44,806 nucleotides of DNA from Candidatus Woesearchaeota archaeon (lineage in GTDB: Archaea > Nanobdellota > Nanobdellia > Woesearchaeales > ARS49). Where the stretch lies: the NCBI GenBank assembly GCA_019323135.1, contig JAHWHT010000001.1, positions 1 through 44,806 on the forward strand, written 5' to 3'. A program made the translations under genes and the position numbers. Positions 24,880 through 32,970 of this stretch are shown here, one piece after another (positions within the stretch are counted from its first letter, which is position 1; each line of letters begins with the position of its first letter). The notes beneath the pieces were generated by a model. It did no database searches, was not told the DNA's origin, and worked only from the letters and a program-made list of their open reading frames with translations.

Positions 24880-25044
24880 GGCGGCGTAGCTTAGCCTGGT
24901 ATAGTACTGCGCTCATGAATGCTTTTCTTGAGCGATGAGGCAGATGCCTATGATTAAGAAAGCAGTGCAACGCAGGGGTCCCGTGTTCAAATGTGTTCGA
25001 GAGGATTCAACTCCCTTCGGTCGTTGAAAGTCACGGCGCCGCCA
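24880..25044 (+). tRNA. tRNA-Met(CAT) with two introns
   Basis: Acceptor GGCGGCG/CGCCGCC, anticodon stem CTGCG/CGCAG, T-stem CCGTG/CACGG. An anticodon intron of about 52 bases (24918-24969) lies at 37/38, with an intron stem GCTTTTCTT/AAGAAAGC; its central helix is weak, so a relaxed BHB. A T-loop intron of 39 bases (24992-25030) lies at 59/60 with TTCA/TGAA and bulges AAT and AGT. The spliced tRNA is 74 bases with loop CTCAT. The stem lacks the GGG/CCC of initiators and a separate tRNA-Ile(TAT) exists, so this is elongator Met. TATA at 24845-24854. Confidence 0.85.
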
Positions 25045-25056
25045 CTATTTTTAAAA

Positions 25057-25545
25057 ATGAGCTACTACATAATCATCAGAGGACCATTAGGTGTTGGCAA
25101 GTCTACAGTAGCTAAAAAGCTAGCAAAACAGTTGAACGCAGAATATATATCAATAGACGAGCTTCTAAAAAATCAAAAATTAGATGTAATTGAGGGAGAA
25201 TGCATACCTTTGAAAAATTTCATAAAAGTGATTGATACTGTACTGCCTGAAGTAAAAAAACATCTAAAAAACAAAATTGTGGTTTTTGACGGCAATTTTT
25301 ATCATAAAGAGCAAATCGATTATCTTGTTAGACACCTAGACACGCCGAATTATGCTTTTACATTAACTGCACCAATACACGTTTGCTTGGAAAGAGACAC
25401 TGCACGAGAAAAAACTCTTGGAGAAGAAGCCGCAAAAGCAGTGCACAATCTGGTCATGAGAGTTGATTACGGAACTCAAATCAAGACAGAAGGAAAGACT
25501 GCAGATGATGTAGTCAAAGAAATTCTCTTTAACCTTCCAAAATAA
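25057..25545 (+). CDS. P-loop kinase-like NTPase
   Basis: A 162-residue protein starting MSYYIIIRGPLGVGKSTVAKKL, a Walker A GPLGVGKST of the shikimate/adenylate kinase type, followed by YISIDELL and VVFDGNFY (Walker B-like) and a lid-like arginine region LERDTARE. Small-molecule or nucleoside kinase; substrate unknown. The ATG is 12 bases after the 3' end of tRNA-Met. In-frame starts further upstream lie inside the tRNA and are rejected. With no TATA box in reach, its mRNA probably arises by cleavage of a tRNA-mRNA co-transcript. Confidence 0.75.
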   Translation: MSYYIIIRGPLGVGKSTVAKKLAKQLNAEYISIDELLKNQKLDVIEGECIPLKNFIKVIDTVLPEVKKHLKNKIVVFDGNFYHKEQIDYLVRHLDTPNYAFTLTAPIHVCLERDTAREKTLGEEAAKAVHNLVMRVDYGTQIKTEGKTADDVVKEILFNLPK

Positions 25546-25584
25546 GTAACTTTTAAAAACACTCACATGTTTTCATACTTCTAT

Positions 25585-25756
25585 GCCACCGTGGCACAAC
25601 CTGGTACTGCGCAGGCCTGGAACAACCGGTTACGCTCCGTTGATGCGCAAAGTGCGACATTCGCTTCGCGAAGTCCCGCGCGCTCACTTCGTGAGCACTT
25701 GGTTGAAGAAAGCCTGTTTCCTTCGGGATATCCCGGTTCAAATCCGGGCGGTGGCG
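25585..25756 (+). tRNA. tRNA-Ser(GGA) with anticodon intron
   Basis: Acceptor GCCACCG/CGGTGGC with discriminator G73, a serine feature. Anticodon stem CAGGC/GCCTG and exon CTGGAA give anticodon GGA. A long class II variable arm (around TTTCCTTCGGGAT) confirms Ser. T-arm CCCGG TTCAAAT CCGGG is uninterrupted. The 88-base intron (25623-25710) starts CAACC and ends with GGTTG before the 3' bulge, and holds several GC-rich hairpins such as GCTCAC/GTGAGC. Spliced length 84. Confidence 0.9.
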
Positions 25757-25828
25757 TATTCTATATAGCGCAGTGTTGTTTGCTAAATTTAGAAAGCTTT
25801 AAATACTCGCAAACACAGTACTATAGTA

Positions 25829-26845
25829 ATGCAAACTATACAAATAAGGCTAACAAAAGAATTAGTAAATAAGTCCCAAAAACTAGTGGATAGAGGACTT
25901 TATTCAAACAAATCAGAAGTTTTTAGAGATGCAATCAGAAGACTTACATTTAATGAAGAACTCACTCTGGATAATAAAAGAAATTTTAACATAATTTTTA
26001 CAGCAGATTTGCATGGAAATGTACAACAATATAACAAGTTATTTCAAAAAGCGTATTCTGATTGTACCGACGCAATTATAATCGGAGGAGACATTGCACC
26101 TAAAGACCCAAAAAATAGAACAATAAAAGGTCAAAAAACATTTCTTGAAAAAGAATTATTTCCTCGCATAAAAGAATTTAATAATAATAACAAAAAAAGA
26201 CAACACTCTTGTCCAATTTATATTATGCTAGGAAACGATGATTATAGATCCAATATTCCACTTCTAAAAAAGAATGAGAAAACAATAGGTTTTATACCAA
26301 TTCATAATAAATGCATTAAATTACATGAAGATTTTAAAATTGCAGGGTATTCTTATGTGCCATTAACACCTTTTGTTCATAAGGATTGGGAAAAATTGGA
26401 TCTTTCTGATGAAACAGAAACAAAATTGCGTAAAGATATCCGACTTAATGGAAATAAAGCACGAGGCAATGGTTTTGTTGATGTTAAATTCAATTTAAAA
26501 TGTAGAAAATCTACAATTGAAAAAGATTTAAAAAAATTATTGCGCAGTTCAAGTGAAAAAATTCTTTTGGTTTCTCATGCGCCCCCACATAATACCGTTC
26601 TCGATATGATTAATGCTTATACTCACGTAGGTAGTGCGGCAATAAGAAAATTAATTGAAGAAAAACAACCATTCATGACACTCCATGGTCACATCCATGA
26701 GACTGTAGATGTTTCAGGAAATTTCAAATCCACGATAGGCAAAACAATTTCAGTATGTTCAGGAAATGATCATAGATATGATTCTCTTGCCATAATAAAA
26801 TTCAATCTATATAATCCTGAAAAAGCTATCCGAGAACTTATTTGA
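25829..26845 (+). CDS. ribbon-helix-helix / metallophosphoesterase fusion
   Basis: A 338-residue protein with two parts. Residues 1-45 (MQTIQIRLTKELVNKSQKLV, then YSNKSEVFRDAIRRL) match a CopG/Arc-type ribbon-helix-helix DNA-binding domain. Residues 52-330 are a calcineurin-like phosphoesterase with DLHGN (60-64), GGD (86-88), GND (135-137), SHAPPH and HGHIH (286-290), all metal-binding motifs intact. The fusion suggests a DNA-targeted or autoregulated phosphodiesterase. TTTAAATA near 25798-25805 gives a leaderless mRNA. The 3' end overlaps the convergent nucleotidyltransferase gene by eight bases. The pair sits beside tRNA-Ser, a typical site for acquired DNA. Confidence 0.78.
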   Translation: MQTIQIRLTKELVNKSQKLVDRGLYSNKSEVFRDAIRRLTFNEELTLDNKRNFNIIFTADLHGNVQQYNKLFQKAYSDCTDAIIIGGDIAPKDPKNRTIKGQKTFLEKELFPRIKEFNNNNKKRQHSCPIYIMLGNDDYRSNIPLLKKNEKTIGFIPIHNKCIKLHEDFKIAGYSYVPLTPFVHKDWEKLDLSDETETKLRKDIRLNGNKARGNGFVDVKFNLKCRKSTIEKDLKKLLRSSSEKILLVSHAPPHNTVLDMINAYTHVGSAAIRKLIEEKQPFMTLHGHIHETVDVSGNFKSTIGKTISVCSGNDHRYDSLAIIKFNLYNPEKAIRELI

Positions 26846-27596
26846 CCTTTGAGATGTAGAAATCAGTTTTGTCTTCTATTTCTTTTTTTGCATCGGGACT
26901 TAACTTATCCTTTTTTGCAATTGTATTTAGTATATTCATTCTATTCAAGTCTAGAGTACCATATAAACGCATGGATTCGTCACAAAGATTTCTAATTACC
27001 GTATACCACAATTTATCTATTTTTCCAGCTATGTATCCATTTCTTTCGTGCAAAATATGGGGCTTACAAAGAAGTTTGTCTCTGTGAATCCCTATAAAAT
27101 ATCTATCATTATTAATGAAAGAAATTGGAACTATTGTTCTTACGCCAGATAATTCATTAAGTTGTATGTTCTTAATCCTATAATCATAAGTATTTCCTTC
27201 AAATCCTTTTAATTTATAAATTGCGTCTTTGGGAGTCTTACGATACACCCGCATATCTGCGACAAAACACTTACTGATTATATCGAAAGCATCACCAGTT
27301 ATAACATGAATGCTAATAGGAACACCATCAGATACTCTCTTAATACAATAACCTTCAAAGAAACGATTCTGAAGTGCTTCTTTTTCAGTATCATCATCAA
27401 CGATATTGTCCAGAGTTTCCTTAATATCCTCAACTACAACAACCAGATCAACGTCTGATTCTTTTGTAACATGTAAATTTGGTGCGTACGCAACTGAACC
27501 TGCTAAAATTGCACCTAAAGAGAAGTCTCTATATCTGTTTAATTCTTCTTCGGCTAAAATCAGCCTCTTTTTTGTCTCTTTAACTGGGTCTGCCAT
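26838..27596 (-). CDS. nucleotidyltransferase-fold protein
   Basis: A 252-residue protein of the DNA polymerase beta-like nucleotidyltransferase superfamily. The active-site signature GSVAYAPNLHVTKESDVDLVV has Gly33-Ser34 and the metal-binding Asp48 and Asp50. A mixed beta/helical region follows, with a C-terminal helical bundle. The ATG at 27596 lies 25 bases after the TATA box TTTATAAA (27621-27628, minus strand); an upstream ATG at 27650 precedes that box and is rejected. Larger than MNT-type antitoxins. Convergent and overlapping with the RHH-phosphoesterase gene; a functional pairing (modify and demodify) is an inference only. Confidence 0.75.
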   Translation of the reverse strand: MADPVKETKKRLILAEEELNRYRDFSLGAILAGSVAYAPNLHVTKESDVDLVVVVEDIKETLDNIVDDDTEKEALQNRFFEGYCIKRVSDGVPISIHVITGDAFDIISKCFVADMRVYRKTPKDAIYKLKGFEGNTYDYRIKNIQLNELSGVRTIVPISFINNDRYFIGIHRDKLLCKPHILHERNGYIAGKIDKLWYTVIRNLCDESMRLYGTLDLNRMNILNTIAKKDKLSPDAKKEIEDKTDFYISKVK

Positions 27597-27709
27597 TTTA
27601 TTAATAATAGTGTTTTTATATTTATAAAGCTTTTGGTTTGTAACCACCATTTAGTGGCAAATGCATTGAGACAATAACCTTTAAATAAACGCAACATTAG
27701 TTTATTCTC

Positions 27710-28384
27710 ATGAAACTAGGAGCATTATTCTCAGGAGGGAAAGACAGCACTTATGCTATTTACAAATCTATGAAAGAGCATGAAGTGGTTTGTTTGATAG
27801 CAATTAAATCATTGAATCCTGAATCTTATATGTTTCATGTTCCTGCTTTTGAGCATATTGAGAAACAAGCAGAGGCACTAGGAATACCATTAATTCTTGT
27901 TGAGACAAAAGGTGTAAAGGAAGAAGAACTAAAAGACCTGCAGAAAACAATTGAGCAAGCAAAAGAAAAATATGCTATTGAGGGAATTATAACGGGAGCG
28001 GTTGCGTCTACTTATCAAGCTTCAAGAGTACAGAGAATATGCAGTACTTTAGGACTATGGCAGTTCAATCCTCTTTGGCAGATAAATCAGATGGAACTCT
28101 TGAAAGATTTAATCAAAGATAAATTTGAAGTCGTAATAACAGGAATTGCAGCATATCCATTAGAAGAAACATGGCTGGGAAGAAAATTAGATGAAAATGC
28201 ATTGAAAGACATGAAAGAACTTGAAGAAAAATACAAAATCAATGTCGCGGGAGAGGGTGGAGAGTTTGAGACAATGGTTGTTAATTCTCCAATACATAAG
28301 AAAAAAATAGAGATGATTGAAACAAAAAAAGAATATGCAAACAATCAAGGAACATTAATAATCAAAAAGGTAGAACTAAAATGA
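27710..28384 (+). CDS. dph6: diphthine-ammonia ligase
   Basis: A 224-residue ATP pyrophosphatase that amidates diphthine on elongation factor 2, the last step of diphthamide synthesis. The PP-loop SGGKDSTYA lies near the N-terminus; the family-specific EGIITGAVASTYQASRVQRIC, NPLWQ and GEGGEFETMVVNSP motifs identify the Dph6/MJ0570 group. The stop overlaps the downstream amidotransferase start (ATGA), which suggests a source of ammonia. TTTAAATA lies about 25 bases before the ATG. Confidence 0.88.
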   Translation: MKLGALFSGGKDSTYAIYKSMKEHEVVCLIAIKSLNPESYMFHVPAFEHIEKQAEALGIPLILVETKGVKEEELKDLQKTIEQAKEKYAIEGIITGAVASTYQASRVQRICSTLGLWQFNPLWQINQMELLKDLIKDKFEVVITGIAAYPLEETWLGRKLDENALKDMKELEEKYKINVAGEGGEFETMVVNSPIHKKKIEMIETKKEYANNQGTLIIKKVELK

Positions 28385-28905
28385 TATTAGTGATTGACAC
28401 CTGCAAATACCATCTTCATTCTTCTGAATTTGTAAAGCCTATAACAGATCTTATTGATGATTTTACAATAAAGCATTTTACCAAACTGAAAAAAGAAGAT
28501 ATTGAAAAAGCAGACAAAATAATAATATCCGGAACCGCACTAAAAGACAACGAAGCAAGAAAACATCCTGAAAAATTCCAATGGATAAAAGACTTTGAAA
28601 AACCGCTTTTAGGAATCTGCATGGGAATGCAATTGATAGGACAGATACATGGCGCAGAAACGTATGAATGCCAAGAAATAGGCCCAACAGAAATAATAAT
28701 GAAAGAAAACTGTCTTGGGATAGAACAAAATAAATTTGAAGCATATAAACTCCATGATTTTGCAGTCAAGCTACCTGCAGGATTCCAAGAAATAGCAAAA
28801 AGCAACAAATGCGCACAAATAATCAAAAAAGGCAATACCGTCGGCATCTTATTCCATCCAGAAGTAATGAACAAACACATAATCGCATATTTTATAAATC
28901 AATAA
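28381..28905 (+). CDS. class I glutamine amidotransferase
   Basis: A 174-residue glutaminase domain like the amidotransferase subunit of GMP synthase. The nucleophile elbow GICMGMQL has Cys80; the catalytic His159 and Glu161 appear as FHPEV. It resembles archaeal GuaA N-terminal subunits, but no ATP-PPase subunit of GMP synthase is adjacent. Instead it overlaps dph6 by four bases, so it may deliver glutamine-derived ammonia to Dph6, or act as a distant GuaAa. The first alternative is inference from coupling. Confidence 0.8.
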   Translation: MILVIDTCKYHLHSSEFVKPITDLIDDFTIKHFTKLKKEDIEKADKIIISGTALKDNEARKHPEKFQWIKDFEKPLLGICMGMQLIGQIHGAETYECQEIGPTEIIMKENCLGIEQNKFEAYKLHDFAVKLPAGFQEIAKSNKCAQIIKKGNTVGILFHPEVMNKHIIAYFINQ

Positions 28906-28921
28906 ACAATTCCATAAAAAA

Positions 28922-29785
28922 ATGGCACGAAAGAAAAAAACAGGCATAATACATTATACTGGAACAGCAATCATATACACGAGCAAAGGAGTAATGTATT
29001 TCTTGAAAGGATTATACACTGTATTAGATGGTGTGGGATCTGCAATATTATTCACAAGCAAAAAAGTAAATGAAAAAAGAACAAAAATACAAAAAACTAA
29101 AAAAAAGACAAAAACAGCAATAAAAAAACCAAAAACAAAAGCAAAATATGCCGGACTGCAGGACGTAAAGCCAATAAAAGGAACAGCAAAAACATTTGAA
29201 AACTTTTTTCACAAATCAGAAAGCACAATCGGAATAATTCTCGGCGCAAGAGGAACAGGAAAAAGCGCAATAGGAATGAAACTATTAGAAAACATACATG
29301 CAAAAACAAAAAAACAAGTCTATGCAATCGGATTCAATGCAAAAGACATACCAAACTGGATAAATGCAGTTGAAAGCACAGAAGAAATAGAGAATGACTC
29401 AGTTGTATTGATTGACGAAAGCGGAATAAGCTTTAGCTCAAGAAAATCCATGTCAGATGCGAATCAAGTATTATCATCTTTACTTTTAGTTGCAAGACAC
29501 AAGAACTTAAGCATACTATTCATAACACAAAACAGCTCAAACCTAGAAGTCAATGTATTAAGACAAGCAGACTTCTTAGTAATGAAGCCTTCTTCTCTTA
29601 TGCAAAAAGACTTTGAAAGGAAAAAAATCAAACAAGTGTATGAATCTGTACAAAAGCATTTTGAAGAATTAAAAGAAACAACAGGACTCACATACATACA
29701 CTCCGACAAATACCAAGGATTTGCAACAAATGAACTGCCTTCATTCTGGACAACAAAAATAAGCAAAGCATTTAAAGAGAAATAA
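28922..29785 (+). CDS. P-loop ATPase, Zot/HerA-like, membrane-associated
   Basis: A 287-residue ATPase. The N-terminus is basic with a hydrophobic stretch (residues 16-45) and a Lys/Thr-rich linker, suggesting membrane association. Walker A is GARGTGKS (108-115), Walker B VVLIDES (161-167), and a sensor-like FITQNSS follows, a layout reminiscent of Zot/phage pI proteins and of viral genome-packaging ATPases. It might pump DNA or assemble a surface structure. A 49-residue protein is encoded right after. Neither has a known role; viral origin is possible but no capsid or integrase gene is seen here. Confidence 0.6.
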   Translation: MARKKKTGIIHYTGTAIIYTSKGVMYFLKGLYTVLDGVGSAILFTSKKVNEKRTKIQKTKKKTKTAIKKPKTKAKYAGLQDVKPIKGTAKTFENFFHKSESTIGIILGARGTGKSAIGMKLLENIHAKTKKQVYAIGFNAKDIPNWINAVESTEEIENDSVVLIDESGISFSSRKSMSDANQVLSSLLLVARHKNLSILFITQNSSNLEVNVLRQADFLVMKPSSLMQKDFERKKIKQVYESVQKHFEELKETTGLTYIHSDKYQGFATNELPSFWTTKISKAFKEK

Positions 29786-29809
29786 ACTTCGCAAAAAAGA
29801 GGTGCCGCA

Positions 29810-29959
29810 GTGATAAACACAGAAGATGTCCAGAAAAACAAGAAACTTATTGATTACGAAGACTTAAGAGATATAGTGATTGCAAATGCAGTCAAGAAAA
29901 TGCGAGACAATAAAAAAATAAAAGAAAAAGAGCAGGATAGGCTCTTAGTTGAATTCTAA
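29810..29959 (+). CDS. small charged protein (49 aa)
   Basis: GTG start at 29810, five bases after a good GAGGTG ribosome site, encodes 49 residues: MINTEDVQKNKKLIDYEDL followed by a charged helix rich in Lys and Glu. It lies 24 bases after the ATPase stop and overlaps the convergent Cys-rich lipoprotein gene by 15 bases. No family recognised; a partner of the ATPase is a reasonable guess. Confidence 0.6.
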   Translation: MINTEDVQKNKKLIDYEDLRDIVIANAVKKMRDNKKIKEKEQDRLLVEF

Positions 29960-30211
29960 TATTGCTGTACACTTATTCTTTTCACAAGAACAATGACCGC
30001 CGCAGTCTAGTGTTCCAGGAGCACAATTTAAAGTACATGCAACATTATTGCAATTAGGTGCCTGATCCCTTGATACGCAGCCAGTTGCGTGACAGCAAGC
30101 AGAGGGAACACAGTCCGCATCTGCATTGCAAAACCCCGATGCATAGGAGGGAGGTTTAACCACGCAACCAGTTACTGCCAGTAAAATAAAAAATAAAAAT
30201 ATTGTTTTCAT
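29945..30211 (-). CDS. small cysteine-rich lipoprotein
   Basis: An 88-residue exported protein. Leader MKTIFLFFILLAVTGC ends in a lipobox with Cys16; the mature part has twelve more cysteines (for example FCNADADC, ACCHATGC, LNCAP, CGGHCSCEKNKC), a disulfide- or metal-rich module like eight-cysteine-cluster domains. Its ATG overlaps the stop of the upstream propeller gene (ATGA), so the two are coupled and may form an extracellular pair. Confidence 0.7.
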   Translation of the reverse strand: MKTIFLFFILLAVTGCVVKPPSYASGFCNADADCVPSACCHATGCVSRDQAPNCNNVACTLNCAPGTLDCGGHCSCEKNKCTAILEFN

Positions 30212-32193
30212 CTCATCATCACTACTTCATCTTCGTAGTATGGTCTGCCGTACTGATTTTCTTCGTAAGGAAGATCTAGTGCTTTCAGACGCTTTAGGCT
30301 GTCAAGATTATTCAGCTGCAGTCTCTTGTTTGAGAATGTGTACAAGATATCCTCAATGTAGAGTATCCGCTTTATTGAGCCAGAATCTCTTGAGAAATAA
30401 TGACCTGCTTTCTTGAAAACAGAATCATCGTCATAATGCGTTACCTTGCCTCGAAGATTAAAACCATCTTCTAGAGTAAGGTCATACACATAAGCGCCCT
30501 GGAAAACAAAGTCTCCCATCTGATTCTTTTCAGCACCTTCTGGAAGTTCTGCCACGATTATAGGAATCGCCAGCATATTCTTCTCCTTATCAAACAAGAA
30601 AGCCTTGTGATTTGTTGCAGCAATAGATTCTGTGCCTCTATCACCAATAACTTCCTTATACAGTTCAATAGGGTGTGCGACATCAGATACGTCAAACACT
30701 GCAAGCTTTACTCCTTGAATAGCTGTGAAGTAAACAGCGTTTTCTGTGTGAATCTTGTCTGCATCAATACTTGCATCAACTTCTTTACCAATACCAATCA
30801 CATGATTCTCGTCATATGGATGAAGGTATTCAGAGTAACCTGGAATTTTCAGCTTACCAAGAATCTCTGGTTCTCTTGGATTAGACAAGTCAACAACAAA
30901 CAGAGGATCAACATGCCTAAACGTAATTAAATATGCTCTGTCTCCCATAAATCTTACTGCGTAGATTGACTCGCCTGGAGCAATCTTTTCAATTTTGCCA
31001 ATTGTCTCTAAATCAGAATCTAAAACATAAATATTGTTTGTTGAGGTATCCTTGTTATTTGCATAGCCCTCTATGGTTGTAGCAATCCTGAAATTATTCT
31101 TGTGCTCGTCCATGGAGAACTGATTCAAAATCTTTCCAGGAACTTGGTCACTAGTGATAAAACGGATTTTGCCATTGTTTAGCGCAAACTTACTGATAGA
31201 GGTCTTTTGGTCTTTACCCCAAGTTGACTGTGCAATATACAAATTATCCTGAGATGAATAAATATTCTGTCCATTGCCTGCAATAACTTCTTTCTCAACA
31301 TCTGCATTTTCGTCTGTCATAGACATTGCAGCAACTGTGATGAAATTACTTGCGTGTAATGGTGGAATGTAACTAACATCTTCACATGCAACAATAGGTG
31401 CAAACTCTTTAGAATCCTCGCTGTATAATGGAGTTATGCATCCGCGAGGCTCTGGTCCAAAGTTAGGGTATGAATTAACCACAAAATAAACATCAGAACC
31501 AATCTTTCTAGATGAAACATAACTGCCTTCAATTTCAACAGTCCTAAGAACATCAGGATCTTTTTTGTCAGCAATAGTAAACAACTTAGCAGAAACCACG
31601 CCAACATGCCTTGGTCCTGGCCAGATATCTGGAGCAATCATCTTTGCTCCTGCTGCAGACATTGGTTCTGGATATGGTTTTATATTATCATGAGATGAAG
31701 AACCAAACATCAACAGCCTGTCTCCTTGAATGAATAATTCATTAGGATTAAAATCCTTGAATTCAGTAACAGAAATCAATTCTGCATCTTCAGCAGGGTA
31801 TGCTCTTGCAACATATAATTTATTGCCAGAGACAGCGTAGATATAATCACCATCTGTCTTGATTATGTCTGCTTCATCAACACCCTCTACCTGAATGTTT
31901 GTTTCTGAATAGTCTCTTTGAGCGCCAGAATCTGCCGTTGGTACTGCAGAGGTCTTTACCATTGCCTCAGCCACCATCATATCGCCACCAAACGTTCTCC
32001 ACATATTGCCTTGGCCGCTTTTCTGAGCCTCTTCAAAAGCATCAATTAATTTATCACAAGAATTAAACTTCTCTAACTTAGAACTGGTTGTAGGAAGAAT
32101 GTCGTCTGGCTTTACAGGCAGTTCATTACATGCTGCCAAAGCAACTAACAAAATTAACATTCCAACAATAATCATTGATTTTTTATTATTCAT
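30208..32193 (-). CDS. lipoprotein with C-terminal-type beta-propeller (PF09826-like)
   Basis: A 661-residue secreted protein. The leader ends ALAAC (lipobox, Cys22). The motif YSETNIQVEGVDEADIIKTDG is the hallmark of the archaeal/bacterial beta-propeller family of secreted proteins, followed by repeats such as GDYIYAVSGNKLYVARAY, GDRLLMFGSSSH and GDRAYLITFRHVDPLFVVDL. ATG follows GGAGGA. It is the first gene of a two-gene unit with the Cys-rich lipoprotein. Likely a surface protein for binding or polymer interaction; the ligand is unknown. Confidence 0.83.
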   Translation of the reverse strand: MNNKKSMIIVGMLILLVALAACNELPVKPDDILPTTSSKLEKFNSCDKLIDAFEEAQKSGQGNMWRTFGGDMMVAEAMVKTSAVPTADSGAQRDYSETNIQVEGVDEADIIKTDGDYIYAVSGNKLYVARAYPAEDAELISVTEFKDFNPNELFIQGDRLLMFGSSSHDNIKPYPEPMSAAGAKMIAPDIWPGPRHVGVVSAKLFTIADKKDPDVLRTVEIEGSYVSSRKIGSDVYFVVNSYPNFGPEPRGCITPLYSEDSKEFAPIVACEDVSYIPPLHASNFITVAAMSMTDENADVEKEVIAGNGQNIYSSQDNLYIAQSTWGKDQKTSISKFALNNGKIRFITSDQVPGKILNQFSMDEHKNNFRIATTIEGYANNKDTSTNNIYVLDSDLETIGKIEKIAPGESIYAVRFMGDRAYLITFRHVDPLFVVDLSNPREPEILGKLKIPGYSEYLHPYDENHVIGIGKEVDASIDADKIHTENAVYFTAIQGVKLAVFDVSDVAHPIELYKEVIGDRGTESIAATNHKAFLFDKEKNMLAIPIIVAELPEGAEKNQMGDFVFQGAYVYDLTLEDGFNLRGKVTHYDDDSVFKKAGHYFSRDSGSIKRILYIEDILYTFSNKRLQLNNLDSLKRLKALDLPYEENQYGRPYYEDEVVMMR

Positions 32194-32250
32194 AAATATC
32201 GTCCTCCAATGCTTGATATTATGGTAGAAAGATAAGCATATATAAATACC

Positions 32251-32913
32251 TTATTTTTTCTTAAGGGATTTGCCTAACTTGCTTCTTCTATAGAAGTAGA
32301 TTGCAAGTATGAATAAGATTACTGTTAATGCTACAAGGCCAATAAAAACATAGGGAAAAGGCTTTACTACCTCTGTAACTACTGGTGCCGCTTGATTGAT
32401 TGCTTCTGGAACTGCTCTTGCAGATGTTGGAACTATTTCTGCTTGAAGTGTTGTTGCTACTGCTTCTTCTGCAGAATCCATAGCAACTTGAACAGCTGCT
32501 TCTTGTGCTGCAAATGTTTCTGGCATTTTTGCAAACATAGCACCACCTTTTGCACCCATAACAATCGGAGCGCTATAATATTTTGCTGCACTGAATGCAG
32601 TACCTACTGCAGATAAAACAAAAAATCCAAGAACAATCCATAATCGTTTTCTTTCAGGATCAAGAACACATTTTGATTTTTCTGTGAGAGAATAATAAAT
32701 CCATTTACGTCCTTCTTCATGTCTTTTGACAAGACCTGCACTTGCTAATGCACTCAAGTGCTCTTTAATCGTCGGGACAGATACACCAAGCACAGCAGAA
32801 AGTTCAGACTGAGTGTGTCTTCTCTTGTCAAGAGTCTTGAGTATCTTAACTCTTGTTCCTGTTGCTAATGCTTTGAAAGTTTCTTGATCCAAAACAATCT
32901 TAGGTTCGTCCAT
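32251..32913 (-). CDS. membrane-anchored ArsR-type regulator
   Basis: A 220-residue protein. Residues 8-80 form a winged helix (ALATGTRVKILKTLDKRRHTQSELSAVLGVSVPTIKEHLSALASAGLV). Two hydrophobic helices follow (LWIVLGFFVLSAVGTAF and YVFIGLVALTVILFILAIYFY) with an Ala/Glu-rich segment between them that would lie outside. This is a one-component, membrane-tethered regulator that may sense an external signal. It is adjacent to the surface lipoprotein genes on the same strand; TTTAATAAA about 27 bases upstream marks a leaderless start. Confidence 0.8.
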   Translation of the reverse strand: MDEPKIVLDQETFKALATGTRVKILKTLDKRRHTQSELSAVLGVSVPTIKEHLSALASAGLVKRHEEGRKWIYYSLTEKSKCVLDPERKRLWIVLGFFVLSAVGTAFSAAKYYSAPIVMGAKGGAMFAKMPETFAAQEAAVQVAMDSAEEAVATTLQAEIVPTSARAVPEAINQAAPVVTEVVKPFPYVFIGLVALTVILFILAIYFYRRSKLGKSLKKK

Positions 32914-32970
32914 AATAACTAAGAAACAGTTTTTGTTTATTAAATTTAGGTTTTATTAAGGTAAAAGACT

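Noticed and set aside
24991..25056. N-terminal extension of the P-loop kinase frame
   Set aside because: It would start inside the T-loop intron of tRNA-Met and read through the tRNA 3' end; the ATG at 25057 gives the natural kinase N-terminus.
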